From Vallitalea longa (GTDB lineage Bacteria; Bacillota; Clostridia; Lachnospirales; Vallitaleaceae): a DNA stretch of 64,000 nucleotides. The DNA is taken from positions 248,001 through 312,000 of the forward strand of contig NZ_BRLB01000003.1 of NCBI RefSeq assembly GCF_027923465.1, written 5' to 3'. The position numbers and the translations under genes are program-made. The notes beneath the pieces were generated by a model. The model was not told the origin of the DNA, searched no databases, and worked only from the letters and a program-made list of their open reading frames with translations. Positions 54,718-64,000 of this stretch are shown in pieces (positions within the stretch are counted from its first letter, which is position 1; the number at the start of each line of letters is the position of its first letter).

Positions 54718-56889
54718 TTGAAGAAGAAACTATCTAGATATCAATTTTTTTTTGTATCATATACTTTGATTCTTACTATTCCAATTATTGTTCTTGTAAT
54801 AACAAGTTATATTCTAATACATTCATTCATCATAGATGAAATTGTTGAAAAAGAGGTTAATAAAACCACGTTTCAGACTGAATTACTTAATACTTATTAT
54901 ACCAATATGAAAAAGATAATTTATGATGCTAATAAGCAGATTTTTATGACTCATTATATAAAAGAAAATAGGGCAACAGTATCTTTTGATATAAAGGAAA
55001 GCTTGATTAATTATGAGAATCAGATTAGTCTAGTAGAACATATATATTTCTATCAAATCGAAACAAAACAGGTTTTTTCAATAATGGGAACAGAATCAGA
55101 AGAATTTTTCTTTAACAATAAAATAGTGCCAAATTTTTCCAATAATATAAGAATAAAAGATATTGATGAACCGACTTTTGTTCAAGGAAAAAAATATACT
55201 AATGCAGAACAACAACTTTTTTATATAGTTCCTCTTGAATATAACTATGACCAAGAGAAATACAACAGCTATATGATTTTCATGATTGATAGGCAATATA
55301 TTCAAAATATGTGTGAAAAATTAGCACTTAATGATAAGGAACTTTTTTTCATAATACATAAAGATAAAGTGATATATGGTAACGATAAATATTTAAATAA
55401 TAAATTCTATTATGATGATTTGGATGACATTAGATCTGAGTTAGGAAAAAGATATACTTTAATTAGGGCTGATGGAGATAGCTTATTATATACTGTAAGA
55501 TTTATAGAATATAAATCTTTGAATCATTCAGTAATATTTATAGGATTAATAATGGGAGTTATAACATGTTTTTTATTCATCCTAGGTATATTATTTATTA
55601 AGTACGTATTAAAAAAGAATTATAAGCCTATATTAGACACAATATATAATGTGCAATCAGAAACATCTGCCATCAATCAAAGTAAAGATGAATATTTAAT
55701 AATCAATCAAACAATGATAGATTTGATAGAAAACAAAAAGCAACTTCAAAAAACAATGAAACGACTTAGTTATGAAAAACTTTTTTATCAACTACTATCA
55801 TCTGCTCATCATAAGAAAGAGTTGGTAGATGAATTAAAAACCTATGGAGTCAATATCAATTATCCATATTTTCTTTGTGCAATATTATATCAATTAACGG
55901 TAGATGAAGATGATAAGAAAATATATTATAATTTTGAAAATGATAAAAACATAAAAAAAGACCAAATATATATTATAGAGATATCAAATACCCAACTCAT
56001 ATATATATTTGCTGGACAAAAGGAAGAAATAGATTATATCTATGAGTCACTTATTGATTATGATATAGGAGATAAAGTAGATACGCATTTGGGTGTTGGA
56101 TATGTTGTTAGAGGAATGAAATATATCAATCAATCTTATAAGAGAGCACAATTGACTTCAGAAAGAGCTGTACAAGAAAATATGAGTGTATGCTTTAACT
56201 TAGATGAAAATATAATGCCTTATCCATCCATGGAATTGATTATGCTAAAAGAATATCTAGAACTCAGTAATCTAGATAGGGCAGTATTTACACTTAATTA
56301 TTTAAAAGAATACATTAGCATATCGAAGAATCCATATGTATCTAGTGAAATATATTGGGAAGTTATTCATATAATAGAAGAACAATATAATCTACAGGAA
56401 GTAGCGACTATATTAGGTGATGATTACAGGGAACAAAATAATATTACCCAACAAGAACATAATATATTTATTAATCTGTTAATCAAACGGATTGAACGAA
56501 TAATTATGGGAATAAATATGTTGAATGAAGAAAGTAACTTGGTTAAGACAAAGCATTACAAACAAATTGATAATATAATAAATTATATAAAAGATAATTA
56601 TAAAGATAATAATTTTTCAATTAAGACTATGGCTGCCTATTTTGATACTACTTCTTCTAATTTAAGTCAATATTTTAAGAAATCTACTGGTAAAAACTTA
56701 TCAGAGTATGTTGATGCATTAAAATTAAAATATGCTAAAAAACTTTTAGAAAAAGGAAAAATAAGAATCAGTGATATTTCTATAGAATTAGGATATTCCA
56801 GTCCCTCTGCATTCATTAAAAAATTTAAGCGGTTAGAAGGTGTAACACCGGGTGAATATAGGCAGAAGATACTAACATATAATAAATGA
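54718..56889 (+). CDS. Membrane-bound AraC family regulator (YesN/Cache-type)
   Basis: About 723 residues: an N-terminal membrane segment (residues about 10-35), an extracellular sensing part of about 240 residues, and a second membrane segment (SVIFIGLIMGVITCFLFILG near 275). A cytoplasmic middle follows, then a C-terminal AraC helix-turn-helix (FSIKTMAAYFDTTSSNLSQY and ISDISIELGYSSPSAFIKKF). Such proteins control nearby polysaccharide-use genes with LplB/YtcP permeases, as found downstream here. The TTG at 54718 is chosen because AGGTGA lies before it; GTG 54709 is possible. Confidence 0.87.
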   Translation: MKKKLSRYQFFFVSYTLILTIPIIVLVITSYILIHSFIIDEIVEKEVNKTTFQTELLNTYYTNMKKIIYDANKQIFMTHYIKENRATVSFDIKESLINYENQISLVEHIYFYQIETKQVFSIMGTESEEFFFNNKIVPNFSNNIRIKDIDEPTFVQGKKYTNAEQQLFYIVPLEYNYDQEKYNSYMIFMIDRQYIQNMCEKLALNDKELFFIIHKDKVIYGNDKYLNNKFYYDDLDDIRSELGKRYTLIRADGDSLLYTVRFIEYKSLNHSVIFIGLIMGVITCFLFILGILFIKYVLKKNYKPILDTIYNVQSETSAINQSKDEYLIINQTMIDLIENKKQLQKTMKRLSYEKLFYQLLSSAHHKKELVDELKTYGVNINYPYFLCAILYQLTVDEDDKKIYYNFENDKNIKKDQIYIIEISNTQLIYIFAGQKEEIDYIYESLIDYDIGDKVDTHLGVGYVVRGMKYINQSYKRAQLTSERAVQENMSVCFNLDENIMPYPSMELIMLKEYLELSNLDRAVFTLNYLKEYISISKNPYVSSEIYWEVIHIIEEQYNLQEVATILGDDYREQNNITQQEHNIFINLLIKRIERIIMGINMLNEESNLVKTKHYKQIDNIINYIKDNYKDNNFSIKTMAAYFDTTSSNLSQYFKKSTGKNLSEYVDALKLKYAKKLLEKGKIRISDISIELGYSSPSAFIKKFKRLEGVTPGEYRQKILTYNK

Positions 56890-56947
56890 CTCACCTTTCC
56901 CACCTTTTATTGAGTTAAATGATATATTTTAAAAGTTATTTCCATAA

Positions 56948-56990
56948 AAAAATTAGTAAGCCAATGAGATTGGTATCTACTAATTTTTTT
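56948..56990 (+). terminator. Hairpin terminator after the AraC sensor gene
   Basis: AAATTAGTA (56950-56958) pairs with TACTAATTT (56978-56986) with an inner GCCAAT/ATTGGT-like stem, followed by a T run. The 320 bases up to the sulfatase gene are AT-rich and show no further recognised feature. Confidence 0.75.
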
Positions 56991-57314
56991 TTATTATATC
57001 TATTTTCATGTCTATAGAAATAATGTTAACTAACCAAATAAAGATAAGAATGCCGTTGTTATATCATTAAGCTTACTAAATTTTGAACTATATTACTAAA
57101 AATCAGACCATATTTGATAAAAAAGAGATATAGAGTAAATTATTAAGGATTGAAGCTCTAAATGTTTTAGAGTTACTATTATCAAAGATAATTGAAATTA
57201 CATATTATATTTGATTAGATTTTTTCAATATGAAGTGTATATATGTAAAGAATAAAATTTATTCAAAATGCAATTATCCTAAATAATAATTATGTAATGA
57301 ATGGAGGGATTAAA

Positions 57315-58736
57315 ATGCAACACGAAAAACCTAATGTACTGATACTAATGACTGACCAACAAGCTACTTGGTCCATTAGTGCATATGGCAAACATGAGGT
57401 AGATACACCTAATATTGATCGTCTTGCAAAAGAAGGAATTAGATTTGAACAATGTTATACACCCAGTGCTGTTTGTACTCCTTCAAGAGGATGTTTCTTT
57501 ACAGGAAGATATCCTCATAGTAACGGTGCATATAGAAATGATATACCACTTAACTTAGATGAAATAACTTTTGCTCAGGTATTAAAAGATTCAGGATATA
57601 AGACTGGATATATAGGTAAATGGCATTTAAATGGTGGTGATAGTCCTGGTTGGTTGACTAAAGAGACTTCCATGGGTTTTGAGGATTGTCGATATATGTT
57701 TAATTCAGGTCATTTTAAAAAGATGATTGAACAAGAAAATAATATAAATCCTATTAAAGTTAAAAATACTCAAAAAATAGTAACACCTATATCTGATATG
57801 AGTGATGTTGGTAACGAAGAAAGTTATACAACAGATTGGATAACGAACAAAGCAATAGATAGAATAAAAAGAGTAAAGGAACAACCATTTTGCTATATAG
57901 TTAGTTATCCAGACCCACATCAACCTTATGTTGTTAGAGAACCATATAGTAGTATGTATAATCCAGAAGAAATGAGCGTTCCTGATTCTTTTTATGAAGA
58001 ATGCTTACCAGATTGGGCGGAAAATGATACTTGGGGAAGACATCGTTATTTCAATATTGATTTAGAAGATAGAGTTAACAGATTGAAAAAAATAAAAGCA
58101 ATGTATTGTGGAGAAGTAAAATGTATTGATGATAATATTGGAAGGTTACTTGATACATTAGAAAAAAATGGACAATTAGATAACACAATAATTGTATTTA
58201 CCACAGATCATGGAGACTATATGGGAGAACATGGTTTGCTTGAAAAAAATAATCTCTATGATTCAGTATATCATCTTCCATTAATCATGAGGTGGAAAGA
58301 AAAATTACAACCTGGTAGAACTATAAAAGAATTTTTCAATTTCATTGATTTTCAACCTACATTGCTATCAATGATAGGGGTAGAGTGTTCAGGAAGAGAA
58401 CAAGGGAAAGACCTTTCTAGTTTAATTATCGATGGAGTTAAAAAAACAGATTATGTCAATGAAGCTTTTATCCATCCATCAGATGTACCAAGAGGTGGTA
58501 TTATTACTCCAGAATATGAATTGGCTTATGTAGGAAAGGGATTTGAAAAAAATCCACAGCGAGTATTTGCAGATCATATTCTATTTGATAGAAAAAGAGA
58601 TCCTAATCAATTAAAGAATCTGTTTGATGACCCAGAATATGAAGATATAAAAAAAGAGTTGACAGGTATGATTAAAAAACACTTTAAACAATATGGTGTT
58701 AATTCCGAATTGTTACCAGACCAACTAAAATATTAG
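57315..58736 (+). CDS. Sulfatase (type I, formylglycine-dependent)
   Basis: 473 residues, cytoplasmic (no signal peptide). Metal-site start VLILMTDQQ; the active-site motif CTPSR has Cys54 as the residue converted to formylglycine. Further family blocks are YIGKWHLNG (near residue 105) and FTTDHGDYMGEHGLLEKNN. Removes sulfate from a carbohydrate, presumably a sulfated polysaccharide fragment taken up by the ABC system downstream. A Cys-type site in an anaerobe needs a radical-SAM maturase (anSME), not seen here. GGAGGG precedes the ATG. Confidence 0.93.
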   Translation: MQHEKPNVLILMTDQQATWSISAYGKHEVDTPNIDRLAKEGIRFEQCYTPSAVCTPSRGCFFTGRYPHSNGAYRNDIPLNLDEITFAQVLKDSGYKTGYIGKWHLNGGDSPGWLTKETSMGFEDCRYMFNSGHFKKMIEQENNINPIKVKNTQKIVTPISDMSDVGNEESYTTDWITNKAIDRIKRVKEQPFCYIVSYPDPHQPYVVREPYSSMYNPEEMSVPDSFYEECLPDWAENDTWGRHRYFNIDLEDRVNRLKKIKAMYCGEVKCIDDNIGRLLDTLEKNGQLDNTIIVFTTDHGDYMGEHGLLEKNNLYDSVYHLPLIMRWKEKLQPGRTIKEFFNFIDFQPTLLSMIGVECSGREQGKDLSSLIIDGVKKTDYVNEAFIHPSDVPRGGIITPEYELAYVGKGFEKNPQRVFADHILFDRKRDPNQLKNLFDDPEYEDIKKELTGMIKKHFKQYGVNSELLPDQLKY

Positions 58737-58771
58737 CTGAAAGGAGTAAGTCAAATATAGGCTTAAGTAAA

Positions 58772-59731
58772 ATGATGATATATAAAAATGGTGTTAAAAT
58801 ATTAGATGATAATGGAGAGGTTCTTCATGCACACGGAGGACAAATTTTCTTACATGAAGGTACATATTATTGGATTGGTGAAGATAGAAGAAAAAGAAAT
58901 AAAGTTTCTTGTTATTCATCAAGAGATTTATTGACTTGGAGATTTTGTAATCATATATTGACTTTAGATTCTCCTATAAAAAAACACTATGTACGTACTT
59001 CTCATGACTTAGAAATTGAGGGACAAGAAGCATGTATTGGAAATGGTTGTAATATAGAAAGACCGAAAGTTATATATAATGAAAGAACAAAACAATTCGT
59101 AATGTGGATGCACTGGGAAAAACCTGCTGATTATTCTGAGGCACGTTGTGCTATAGCTGTTTGTGATAGGGTAGATGGTGATTACGAATATCTAGGAAGT
59201 TTTAATCCCATCGGCAATATGTCAAGAGATTGTACTCTCTACAAAGATGATAATGGTATAGCATATTTCATTAGTTCATCAAGAAATAATGCGGATATTA
59301 AGATTTATCGCCTATCCCAAGATTATCTTAGTGTTGATAAAGAAGTTAGAACTCTATGGCCTGGTCAATATCGTGAAGCACCAACGGTTTTTAAAAGAAA
59401 CGGGTTATATTATATGTTAACATCTGCATGTACTGGATGGGATCCAAATCAATCTTGTTATTCGTATTCTGATAAAATAGACGGTGATTGGTCAGGATTA
59501 ATACCTATAGGTGATGATACTACGTATAGGTCACAACCAACATGTGTACTACCTATTAAACAGAAAGATAAAGAAAAAACAGTCTATTATTATATAGGTG
59601 ATAGATGGGGTGGACAAGGTGATTCTTATTATGAATCAACTTATGTCATTTTACCTATGGACTTTATGGATGATAAAAATGTAAAAATGGATTACAAAGA
59701 GGATGTTACAATCAATACCGATATTTCATAA
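58772..59731 (+). CDS. GH43-like five-bladed beta-propeller glycoside hydrolase
   Basis: 319 residues without signal peptide. Repeated blade-like segments are visible: AHGGQIFLHEGTYYWIGEDR near residue 22, VIYNERTKQFVMWMHW near 110, SRDCTLYKDDNGIAYFISSS near 150, and YREAPTVFKRNGLYYMLTSA near 205 (possible acidic catalytic residue Glu). The layout fits GH43 or a related propeller family; the exact linkage is unknown. AAGGAG (58741-58746) is about 25 bases before the ATG, further than usual. It lies between the sulfatase and the transporter genes. Confidence 0.78.
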   Translation: MMIYKNGVKILDDNGEVLHAHGGQIFLHEGTYYWIGEDRRKRNKVSCYSSRDLLTWRFCNHILTLDSPIKKHYVRTSHDLEIEGQEACIGNGCNIERPKVIYNERTKQFVMWMHWEKPADYSEARCAIAVCDRVDGDYEYLGSFNPIGNMSRDCTLYKDDNGIAYFISSSRNNADIKIYRLSQDYLSVDKEVRTLWPGQYREAPTVFKRNGLYYMLTSACTGWDPNQSCYSYSDKIDGDWSGLIPIGDDTTYRSQPTCVLPIKQKDKEKTVYYYIGDRWGGQGDSYYESTYVILPMDFMDDKNVKMDYKEDVTINTDIS

Positions 59732-59756
59732 TTATACTAAAGAGGAGAAATCAAAA

Positions 59757-61343
59757 ATGAAAAAAATAATTTGTATACTTTGTGTTTTAACATTAACATT
59801 ATCTCTATTTGGATGTGGTTCAAAGGGTGGAAAATCAAATGAAGCAAATAGTAATCAAGGAAGTAAAGTCTCTGAAAATAATTTTAATAAAACAGGTTTA
59901 CCAATTTTAAAAGAAAAAGAGACATTCGAGATATATATACCTCAAATGAGCAATCTTATTGATGCTAAGGATAAACCAGTTTATATTCAATCAGTTAAGG
60001 ATACCAATATTGATGTAAAATGGACAGAGATTCCAAAGAGCAGTTGGCAAGAGAAGATAAATATATTATTTAGTACCAACTCTTTACCAGATGCTTTTTT
60101 AGGTCAAATTAAAGTTGGACAAAGATTTGAGCAATTGATGCCACTTGATGAATATTTAATAGAGGAATATGCACCTAATGTAGTAGCTTTTTTAAATAGC
60201 AGACCAGAGTATTGGGATATTTTAAAGGCTCCAGATGGACATATATATTCACTTCCTACCGGAGATGAATCATATTGGAATATAGTTGATAAGCAACTAA
60301 ATGTTAATGAAAAATGGTTAGAGGCAGTTGGTAAAGAAGCACCTACTAATATTGATGAATTTTATGATGTATTAAAGGCTTTTAAAGATGGAGATCCAAA
60401 TGGTAATGGTGATACAACAGACGAAATACCATTTACATTTAGTGAATTCTGGGGTTGGGGAACTTCATTAGGAGATATGTTCGGACCTTTTGGCGTCTTA
60501 GAAAATGATGTACATGTATACGTTGATAATGACCAAGTGCTCTTTGGTGCAGAACAACGAGGATACTATGATGCTCTTCAATTTTTCCATAAACTCTACT
60601 CAGAAGATTTAATGGATAAAGAGGCCCTATCCCATAGTATAGACCAATTTGATGCTAAGAAAGATGAAAAAGAGAATAAAGTTGGATTTTTTATAGACTA
60701 TGGTGAAAGATATGATTTCGGAGATATTCCTATCATACTTAAAGGTGAAGATGGTAAAGTTATGATTAATCTAAATGGTATGGAGAAAAAAGAAGGTTTT
60801 TCTATTACAAAAACTTGTAAAAATCCAGCAGCATTGATTAGATGGTATGATTATGCTAATAGTTCTGAAAAGATGATAATGGAATGGAATAGGGGAAGTG
60901 AAGGTGAGACTTGGAAATTCTCTGAAGATGGGGAAAAACTCATACAAATACAAGATCCTGAGGTATTTAAAAAGTATGGTATTAAAGGAGAGAAAATGGC
61001 AATATTGAGAAATTATTTAAGCTTTGGTTGTAATGCTCCAGGATTTTTACATATTGGTATGACAGATAAATTCATAGAGCAAAACAATAGCTTGAAACCT
61101 GGTTTGAATAAGGAAATTTTAAATGAAAATTGGGGTTATAATTCATTACCTGTTGGATTCGCTACACAAGAAAACATTGAAAGAAGAGCCCTTCTATTAG
61201 CTGATATAGACACTTATCTGAAGAAATTTATAGCAGAGTCTATTGTTCATGGTATTGATGATGAAAAATGGGAAGAACATTTGGATGCACTGAAAAAATT
61301 AAAAGTTGAAGAATATAAAGCACTGGTTGAAGAATTATTGTAA
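59757..61343 (+). CDS. Carbohydrate ABC transporter substrate-binding lipoprotein
   Basis: 528 residues with a lipoprotein signal (MKKIICILCVLTLTLSLFGC, lipobox LFGC), anchored outside the membrane. The mature part is an LplA/YtcQ-type extracellular binding protein: IPKSSWQEKINILFSTNSLP near residue 90 and the Ca2+-loop-like GDPNGNGDTTDEIPFTFSEF near 215. It binds the oligosaccharide imported by the two permeases that follow. GAGGAG precedes the ATG. A strong stem-loop follows the stop codon. Confidence 0.92.
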   Translation: MKKIICILCVLTLTLSLFGCGSKGGKSNEANSNQGSKVSENNFNKTGLPILKEKETFEIYIPQMSNLIDAKDKPVYIQSVKDTNIDVKWTEIPKSSWQEKINILFSTNSLPDAFLGQIKVGQRFEQLMPLDEYLIEEYAPNVVAFLNSRPEYWDILKAPDGHIYSLPTGDESYWNIVDKQLNVNEKWLEAVGKEAPTNIDEFYDVLKAFKDGDPNGNGDTTDEIPFTFSEFWGWGTSLGDMFGPFGVLENDVHVYVDNDQVLFGAEQRGYYDALQFFHKLYSEDLMDKEALSHSIDQFDAKKDEKENKVGFFIDYGERYDFGDIPIILKGEDGKVMINLNGMEKKEGFSITKTCKNPAALIRWYDYANSSEKMIMEWNRGSEGETWKFSEDGEKLIQIQDPEVFKKYGIKGEKMAILRNYLSFGCNAPGFLHIGMTDKFIEQNNSLKPGLNKEILNENWGYNSLPVGFATQENIERRALLLADIDTYLKKFIAESIVHGIDDEKWEEHLDALKKLKVEEYKALVEELL

Positions 61344-61384
61344 AGAAAAAATGTATGAATATTCTAAAAAATTCTGTTGAACAT

Positions 61385-61416
61385 ACAACAGTTTGCTATT
61401 AAGAGCAAACTGTTGT
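61385..61416 (+). other. Intercistronic stem-loop after the binding-protein gene
   Basis: A perfect 13-bp stem (61385-61397 with 61404-61416) around ATTAAG, without a T run. Such structures between a binding-protein gene and its permease genes often protect the upstream mRNA and raise its level relative to the permeases. Confidence 0.65.
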
Positions 61417-61451
61417 GCTAGATATAACCTAATAAAACAAGAGGTGAAAAC

Positions 61452-62408
61452 ATGGATGCAAACATTGTTACAGATACTAAATATAAAAATATTGATAGGA
61501 AAAAAAGAAGCAAAAATTTGAAATATATTAAAAAAACATGGATGCTTTACGTTTTTGTTCTTCCCGCAATATTATATTTGTTGATATTACACTATTTTCC
61601 AATGTATGGAATTCAAATAGCTTTTAAGGATTATCGTGTTACACAAGGAATTATTGGAAGTGAATGGGTTGGTTTTCAACATTTTGCAGAATTTTTTGGT
61701 TCTTATCAATTTTGGCAATTACTAAAGAATACATTAATATTAAGCTTCTATGGATTGATTGCTGGATTTCCGATGCCCATTATTTTAGCAATATTACTCT
61801 ATTATACTGTTAATAAAAAACTTAAAAAGGTGACACAGATGGTTACGTATATGCCACATTTTATATCAACTGTAGTTTTCTGTGGTATGATATTTATTCT
61901 ATTAGGACATGATGGAATCTATAATCAGATTTTACATAATCTAGGGTTTAAAGGAATTGAATTCATGACCAAAGGAGAGAATTTTAGACATATATATGTG
62001 TGGAGCGGTGTTTTGAAAGGTATGGGATGGAGTTCAATTATATATATCGCTGCATTGACTGGAGTGGATCCACAGATTCATGAAGCAGCTATTGTGGATG
62101 GTGCTAGCAAATTTCAGAGGATTAAGTATATAGATCTACCTACTATATTACCAACGATTATGATTCTATTGATTTTAAACCTTGGACGTATTATGGGTGT
62201 TGGTTTTGAAAAAGCTTATTTGCTTCAAAACAACATCAATATTGAATATTCTGAGATAATATCAACTTATGTATATAAGGTTGGTATGCAGGGCGGGCAA
62301 TTCAGTTACTCTACAGCGATTGGATTATTTAACAACATAATTAATTTTATTTTGCTTATTACAGTGAATAGAGTTTCTAAGAAGTTGTCAAACATTAGCT
62401 TATTCTAG
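61452..62408 (+). CDS. Sugar ABC permease, LplB type
   Basis: 318 residues with six membrane segments; entry block MLYVFVLPAILYLLILHYFP and the ABC-interaction (EAA) motif EAAIVDGASKFQRIKYIDLP near residue 215. LplB/YtcP-type permeases use a shared ATPase (MsmX-like) encoded elsewhere, and none is present in this locus. GAGGTG precedes the ATG. The gene is 12 bases before its partner. Confidence 0.92.
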   Translation: MDANIVTDTKYKNIDRKKRSKNLKYIKKTWMLYVFVLPAILYLLILHYFPMYGIQIAFKDYRVTQGIIGSEWVGFQHFAEFFGSYQFWQLLKNTLILSFYGLIAGFPMPIILAILLYYTVNKKLKKVTQMVTYMPHFISTVVFCGMIFILLGHDGIYNQILHNLGFKGIEFMTKGENFRHIYVWSGVLKGMGWSSIIYIAALTGVDPQIHEAAIVDGASKFQRIKYIDLPTILPTIMILLILNLGRIMGVGFEKAYLLQNNINIEYSEIISTYVYKVGMQGGQFSYSTAIGLFNNIINFILLITVNRVSKKLSNISLF

Positions 62409-62420
62409 GGGGACATATAA

Positions 62421-63305
62421 ATGAAAAGAAGATTTCTAAATAATGATAAAACATTTGATAGAGTGGTAACAGTACTTGTTACTATTATTTTAATTGCTAT
62501 ATTTTACCCGCTGTTTTTTATAGTGATTGCATCATTTAGTGATCCTACGATGATTGCTAATGGAAAAGTTATATTTTTCCCAAAAGGGTTTAATGTGGAA
62601 GGGTATGAGTATATATTTCAAGATAAAAGGATCTGGATAGGTTATTATAATTCCATTCGTTATTCCTTTTTTGGAACGCTTTTAGCATTATTCATAACAA
62701 TACCTGCTGGGTATGCTTTATCGAGACGAGATATGAAAGGGAAAAAGGTAATCATGATGTTTATGATTATTACTATGTATTTTCAAGGTGGATTAATACC
62801 AACTTATCTTGTTGTAAAATCATTAGGACTAGTGAATACACCGTACATCTTAATGATACTTGGTTCATTTAGTGTATTTAATTTAATTATTACACGTACG
62901 TTTTATAAATCAAATTTGCCTCATGAACTTCAAGAAGCAGCTGAAATAGATGGTTGTACAATAGGGCAATACTTTTTTCATATAGTAGTACCATTATCAA
63001 AACCTATTATAGCTATTATTGCTCTTTATTATGGAGTAGGACATTGGAATGCATTTTTTAGTTCTTTAATTTATGTGACAGATAATAAGTTGTATCCATT
63101 ACAATTAATACTTAGAGATATATTGATATCAGGTCAAACGATTGATGTTACTACAAGTGATCCTGAAGTAATTGAGAGATTAAAACAAATTGCTAGGACA
63201 ATTAAATATGGAGTCATTATTGTATCATCACTTCCAGTAATACTTGTATATCCATTTGTGCAAAAACATTTTGTTAAAGGAGTAATGATTGGTTCTGTAA
63301 AATAA
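62421..63305 (+). CDS. Sugar ABC permease, YtcP/LplC type
   Basis: 294 residues, six membrane segments; the start KTFDRVVTVLVTIILIAIFY and EAA motif EAAEIDGCTIGQYFFHIVVP identify the family. Forms the heteromeric channel with the previous permease. GGGGGAC precedes the ATG. The 266-base gap after it holds the inverted repeat 63320-63433 and then the second sulfatase gene. Confidence 0.92.
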   Translation: MKRRFLNNDKTFDRVVTVLVTIILIAIFYPLFFIVIASFSDPTMIANGKVIFFPKGFNVEGYEYIFQDKRIWIGYYNSIRYSFFGTLLALFITIPAGYALSRRDMKGKKVIMMFMIITMYFQGGLIPTYLVVKSLGLVNTPYILMILGSFSVFNLIITRTFYKSNLPHELQEAAEIDGCTIGQYFFHIVVPLSKPIIAIIALYYGVGHWNAFFSSLIYVTDNKLYPLQLILRDILISGQTIDVTTSDPEVIERLKQIARTIKYGVIIVSSLPVILVYPFVQKHFVKGVMIGSVK

Positions 63306-63319
63306 ATATTAATAAATAA

Positions 63320-63433
63320 GATAATTGCATAATTACTTCCCCTGATTTCTACAACACAATATGTTGAATTCAAAGTACCATTATAATATACACATTGTGC
63401 GTATAGTATTAAATTAGGAATTATGCAATTATC
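63320..63433. repeat. Inverted repeat between the permease and second sulfatase genes
   Basis: GATAATTGCATAATT (63320-63334) is exactly complementary to 63419-63433, 84 bases apart, so a 15-bp stem could close a 114-base structure. No T run follows, and no ORF lies inside. It could be a small non-autonomous element, an RNA leader, or a regulatory structure. Confidence 0.45.
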
Positions 63434-63571
63434 TCAACTAAATATATCAAAAAATAAGGGGATAAGATAATGGTAAGGTTTAATAAAGAAAGAGTATGAT
63501 GGTTGAACTAATGTTATTTGTATTATATACTATGATTATAGTGAAAAGTATTAAAATATGGAGGTTGAATA

Positions 63572-64000
63572 ATGACTGACAATAACATATTATCAAGAAC
63601 AGTTTGTAAAAATACTAGAAAGCCAAATATAATATTTATTTTATCTGATGATCAAGGTGCTTGGGCCATGAGGTGTGCAGGTAATAAAGAGATATATACA
63701 CCTAATCTAGATGAATTATCAAATACAGGTATACGTTTTGATAACTTTTTTTGCACATCTCCTGTTTGTTCCCCTGCAAGAGCTTCCATCTTAACTGGAA
63801 AGATTCCATCACAACATGGTGTTCACGATTGGCTCAATGAAGGAAAAAATGAAGAAAATACAAGGGAATATATGAAAGAACAATTGACATACGTAGATAT
63901 TCTAAAAGAGAATGGATATAATTGTGGTATTAGTGGGAAATGGCATCTAGGTGAGAGCAAAAAGGTTCAAAAAGGATTTTCTTATTGGAATGTCATATTA
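63572..64000 (+). CDS. Second sulfatase, 3'-truncated by the window
   Basis: The frame starting MTDNNILSRTV is open to the last base (143 codons visible). NIIFILSDDQG is the metal-binding entry and CSPAR (Cys66) the formylglycine site; ISGKWHLGES follows at about residue 126. It belongs to the same family as the first sulfatase but differs in sequence, so two sulfate positions or sugars may be treated. GGAGG precedes the ATG. The rest of the gene lies beyond the window. Confidence 0.88.
   Translation, partial: MTDNNILSRTVCKNTRKPNIIFILSDDQGAWAMRCAGNKEIYTPNLDELSNTGIRFDNFFCTSPVCSPARASILTGKIPSQHGVHDWLNEGKNEENTREYMKEQLTYVDILKENGYNCGISGKWHLGESKKVQKGFSYWNVIL

Noticed and set aside
1-64000. CRISPR arrays, tRNA and rRNA genes
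   Set aside because: No regularly spaced repeats, no cloverleaf with the TTC-anticodon-arm pattern and no rRNA-like stretch were noticed on either strand. This was by reading, not by a covariance search.

Overview
The window is AT-rich, gene-dense DNA from an anaerobic Gram-positive bacterium, most likely a marine or sediment clostridium (Vallitalea/Lachnospirales-like; this placement is inference). The reasons are strong AGGAGG ribosome sites, U-tailed hairpin terminators, an adenosylcobalamin-dependent ornithine fermentation cluster, LplB/YtcP-type sugar permeases beside sulfatases, and many lineages of secreted and membrane sensors. I see no rRNA, tRNA or CRISPR array, and no intact insertion sequence.

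Layout. 1-4.3 kb: end of an inositol operon (sugar ABC ATPase, permease, IolI, IolG). 4.4-7.9 kb: an SDR enzyme, then an AEC transporter, a GNAT acetyltransferase and an AraC regulator. 7.9-14.8 kb: an accessory stretch with a 21-codon ORF, gene remnants, a 1282-residue YobI-like membrane P-loop NTPase between two copies of the same hairpin, a DUF4282 protein, and a secreted protein whose start is out of frame by one base in an A7 tract. 14.8-16.8 kb: a GHL6/GH42M-type glycoside hydrolase-like protein. 17.1-20.9 kb: a BlaI/M56 peptidase system with the same palindromic operator before traX, before a secreted acidic protein and before blaI itself.

21.1-32.1 kb: a complete arginine-to-ornithine fermentation block (arcA, arcB, ord, ortA, ortB, oraS, oraE, a MutL-like protein, orr) behind two ARG-box-like sites. 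Arginine would be deiminated and carbamoyl phosphate released. Ornithine would then be racemised, rearranged by B12/PLP chemistry, oxidised and thiolysed to alanine and acetyl-CoA. 32.5-38.7 kb: a seven-gene minus-strand operon of uncertain pathway (two SCP2-like proteins, class III aminotransferase, split transketolase, VOC protein, TetR) with a TetR-type palindrome at its promoter.

38.9-46 kb: a Ca2+-type P-ATPase, a Crp/Fnr regulator beside two half-size YdcZ-like transporters, a sodium/calcium-type exchanger behind a yybP-ykoY (Mn2+) riboswitch, and DegV. 46.2-50.9 kb: an LXG-like polymorphic-toxin candidate with a small membrane protein, decayed repeated coding fragments, a DUF3298-like exported protein and a secreted double-CBM21 protein. 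51-54.3 kb: a double flavodoxin-fold protein, a SulP transporter and an IS605-type end remnant. 54.7-64 kb: a polysaccharide-use locus (membrane AraC regulator, sulfatase, GH43-like protein, solute-binding lipoprotein, two permeases, and a second sulfatase cut by the window edge).

The best candidates for something undescribed are the BlaI-controlled traX/secreted-protein module, the SCP2/transketolase/aminotransferase operon, and the YobI-like NTPase unit bounded by repeats.
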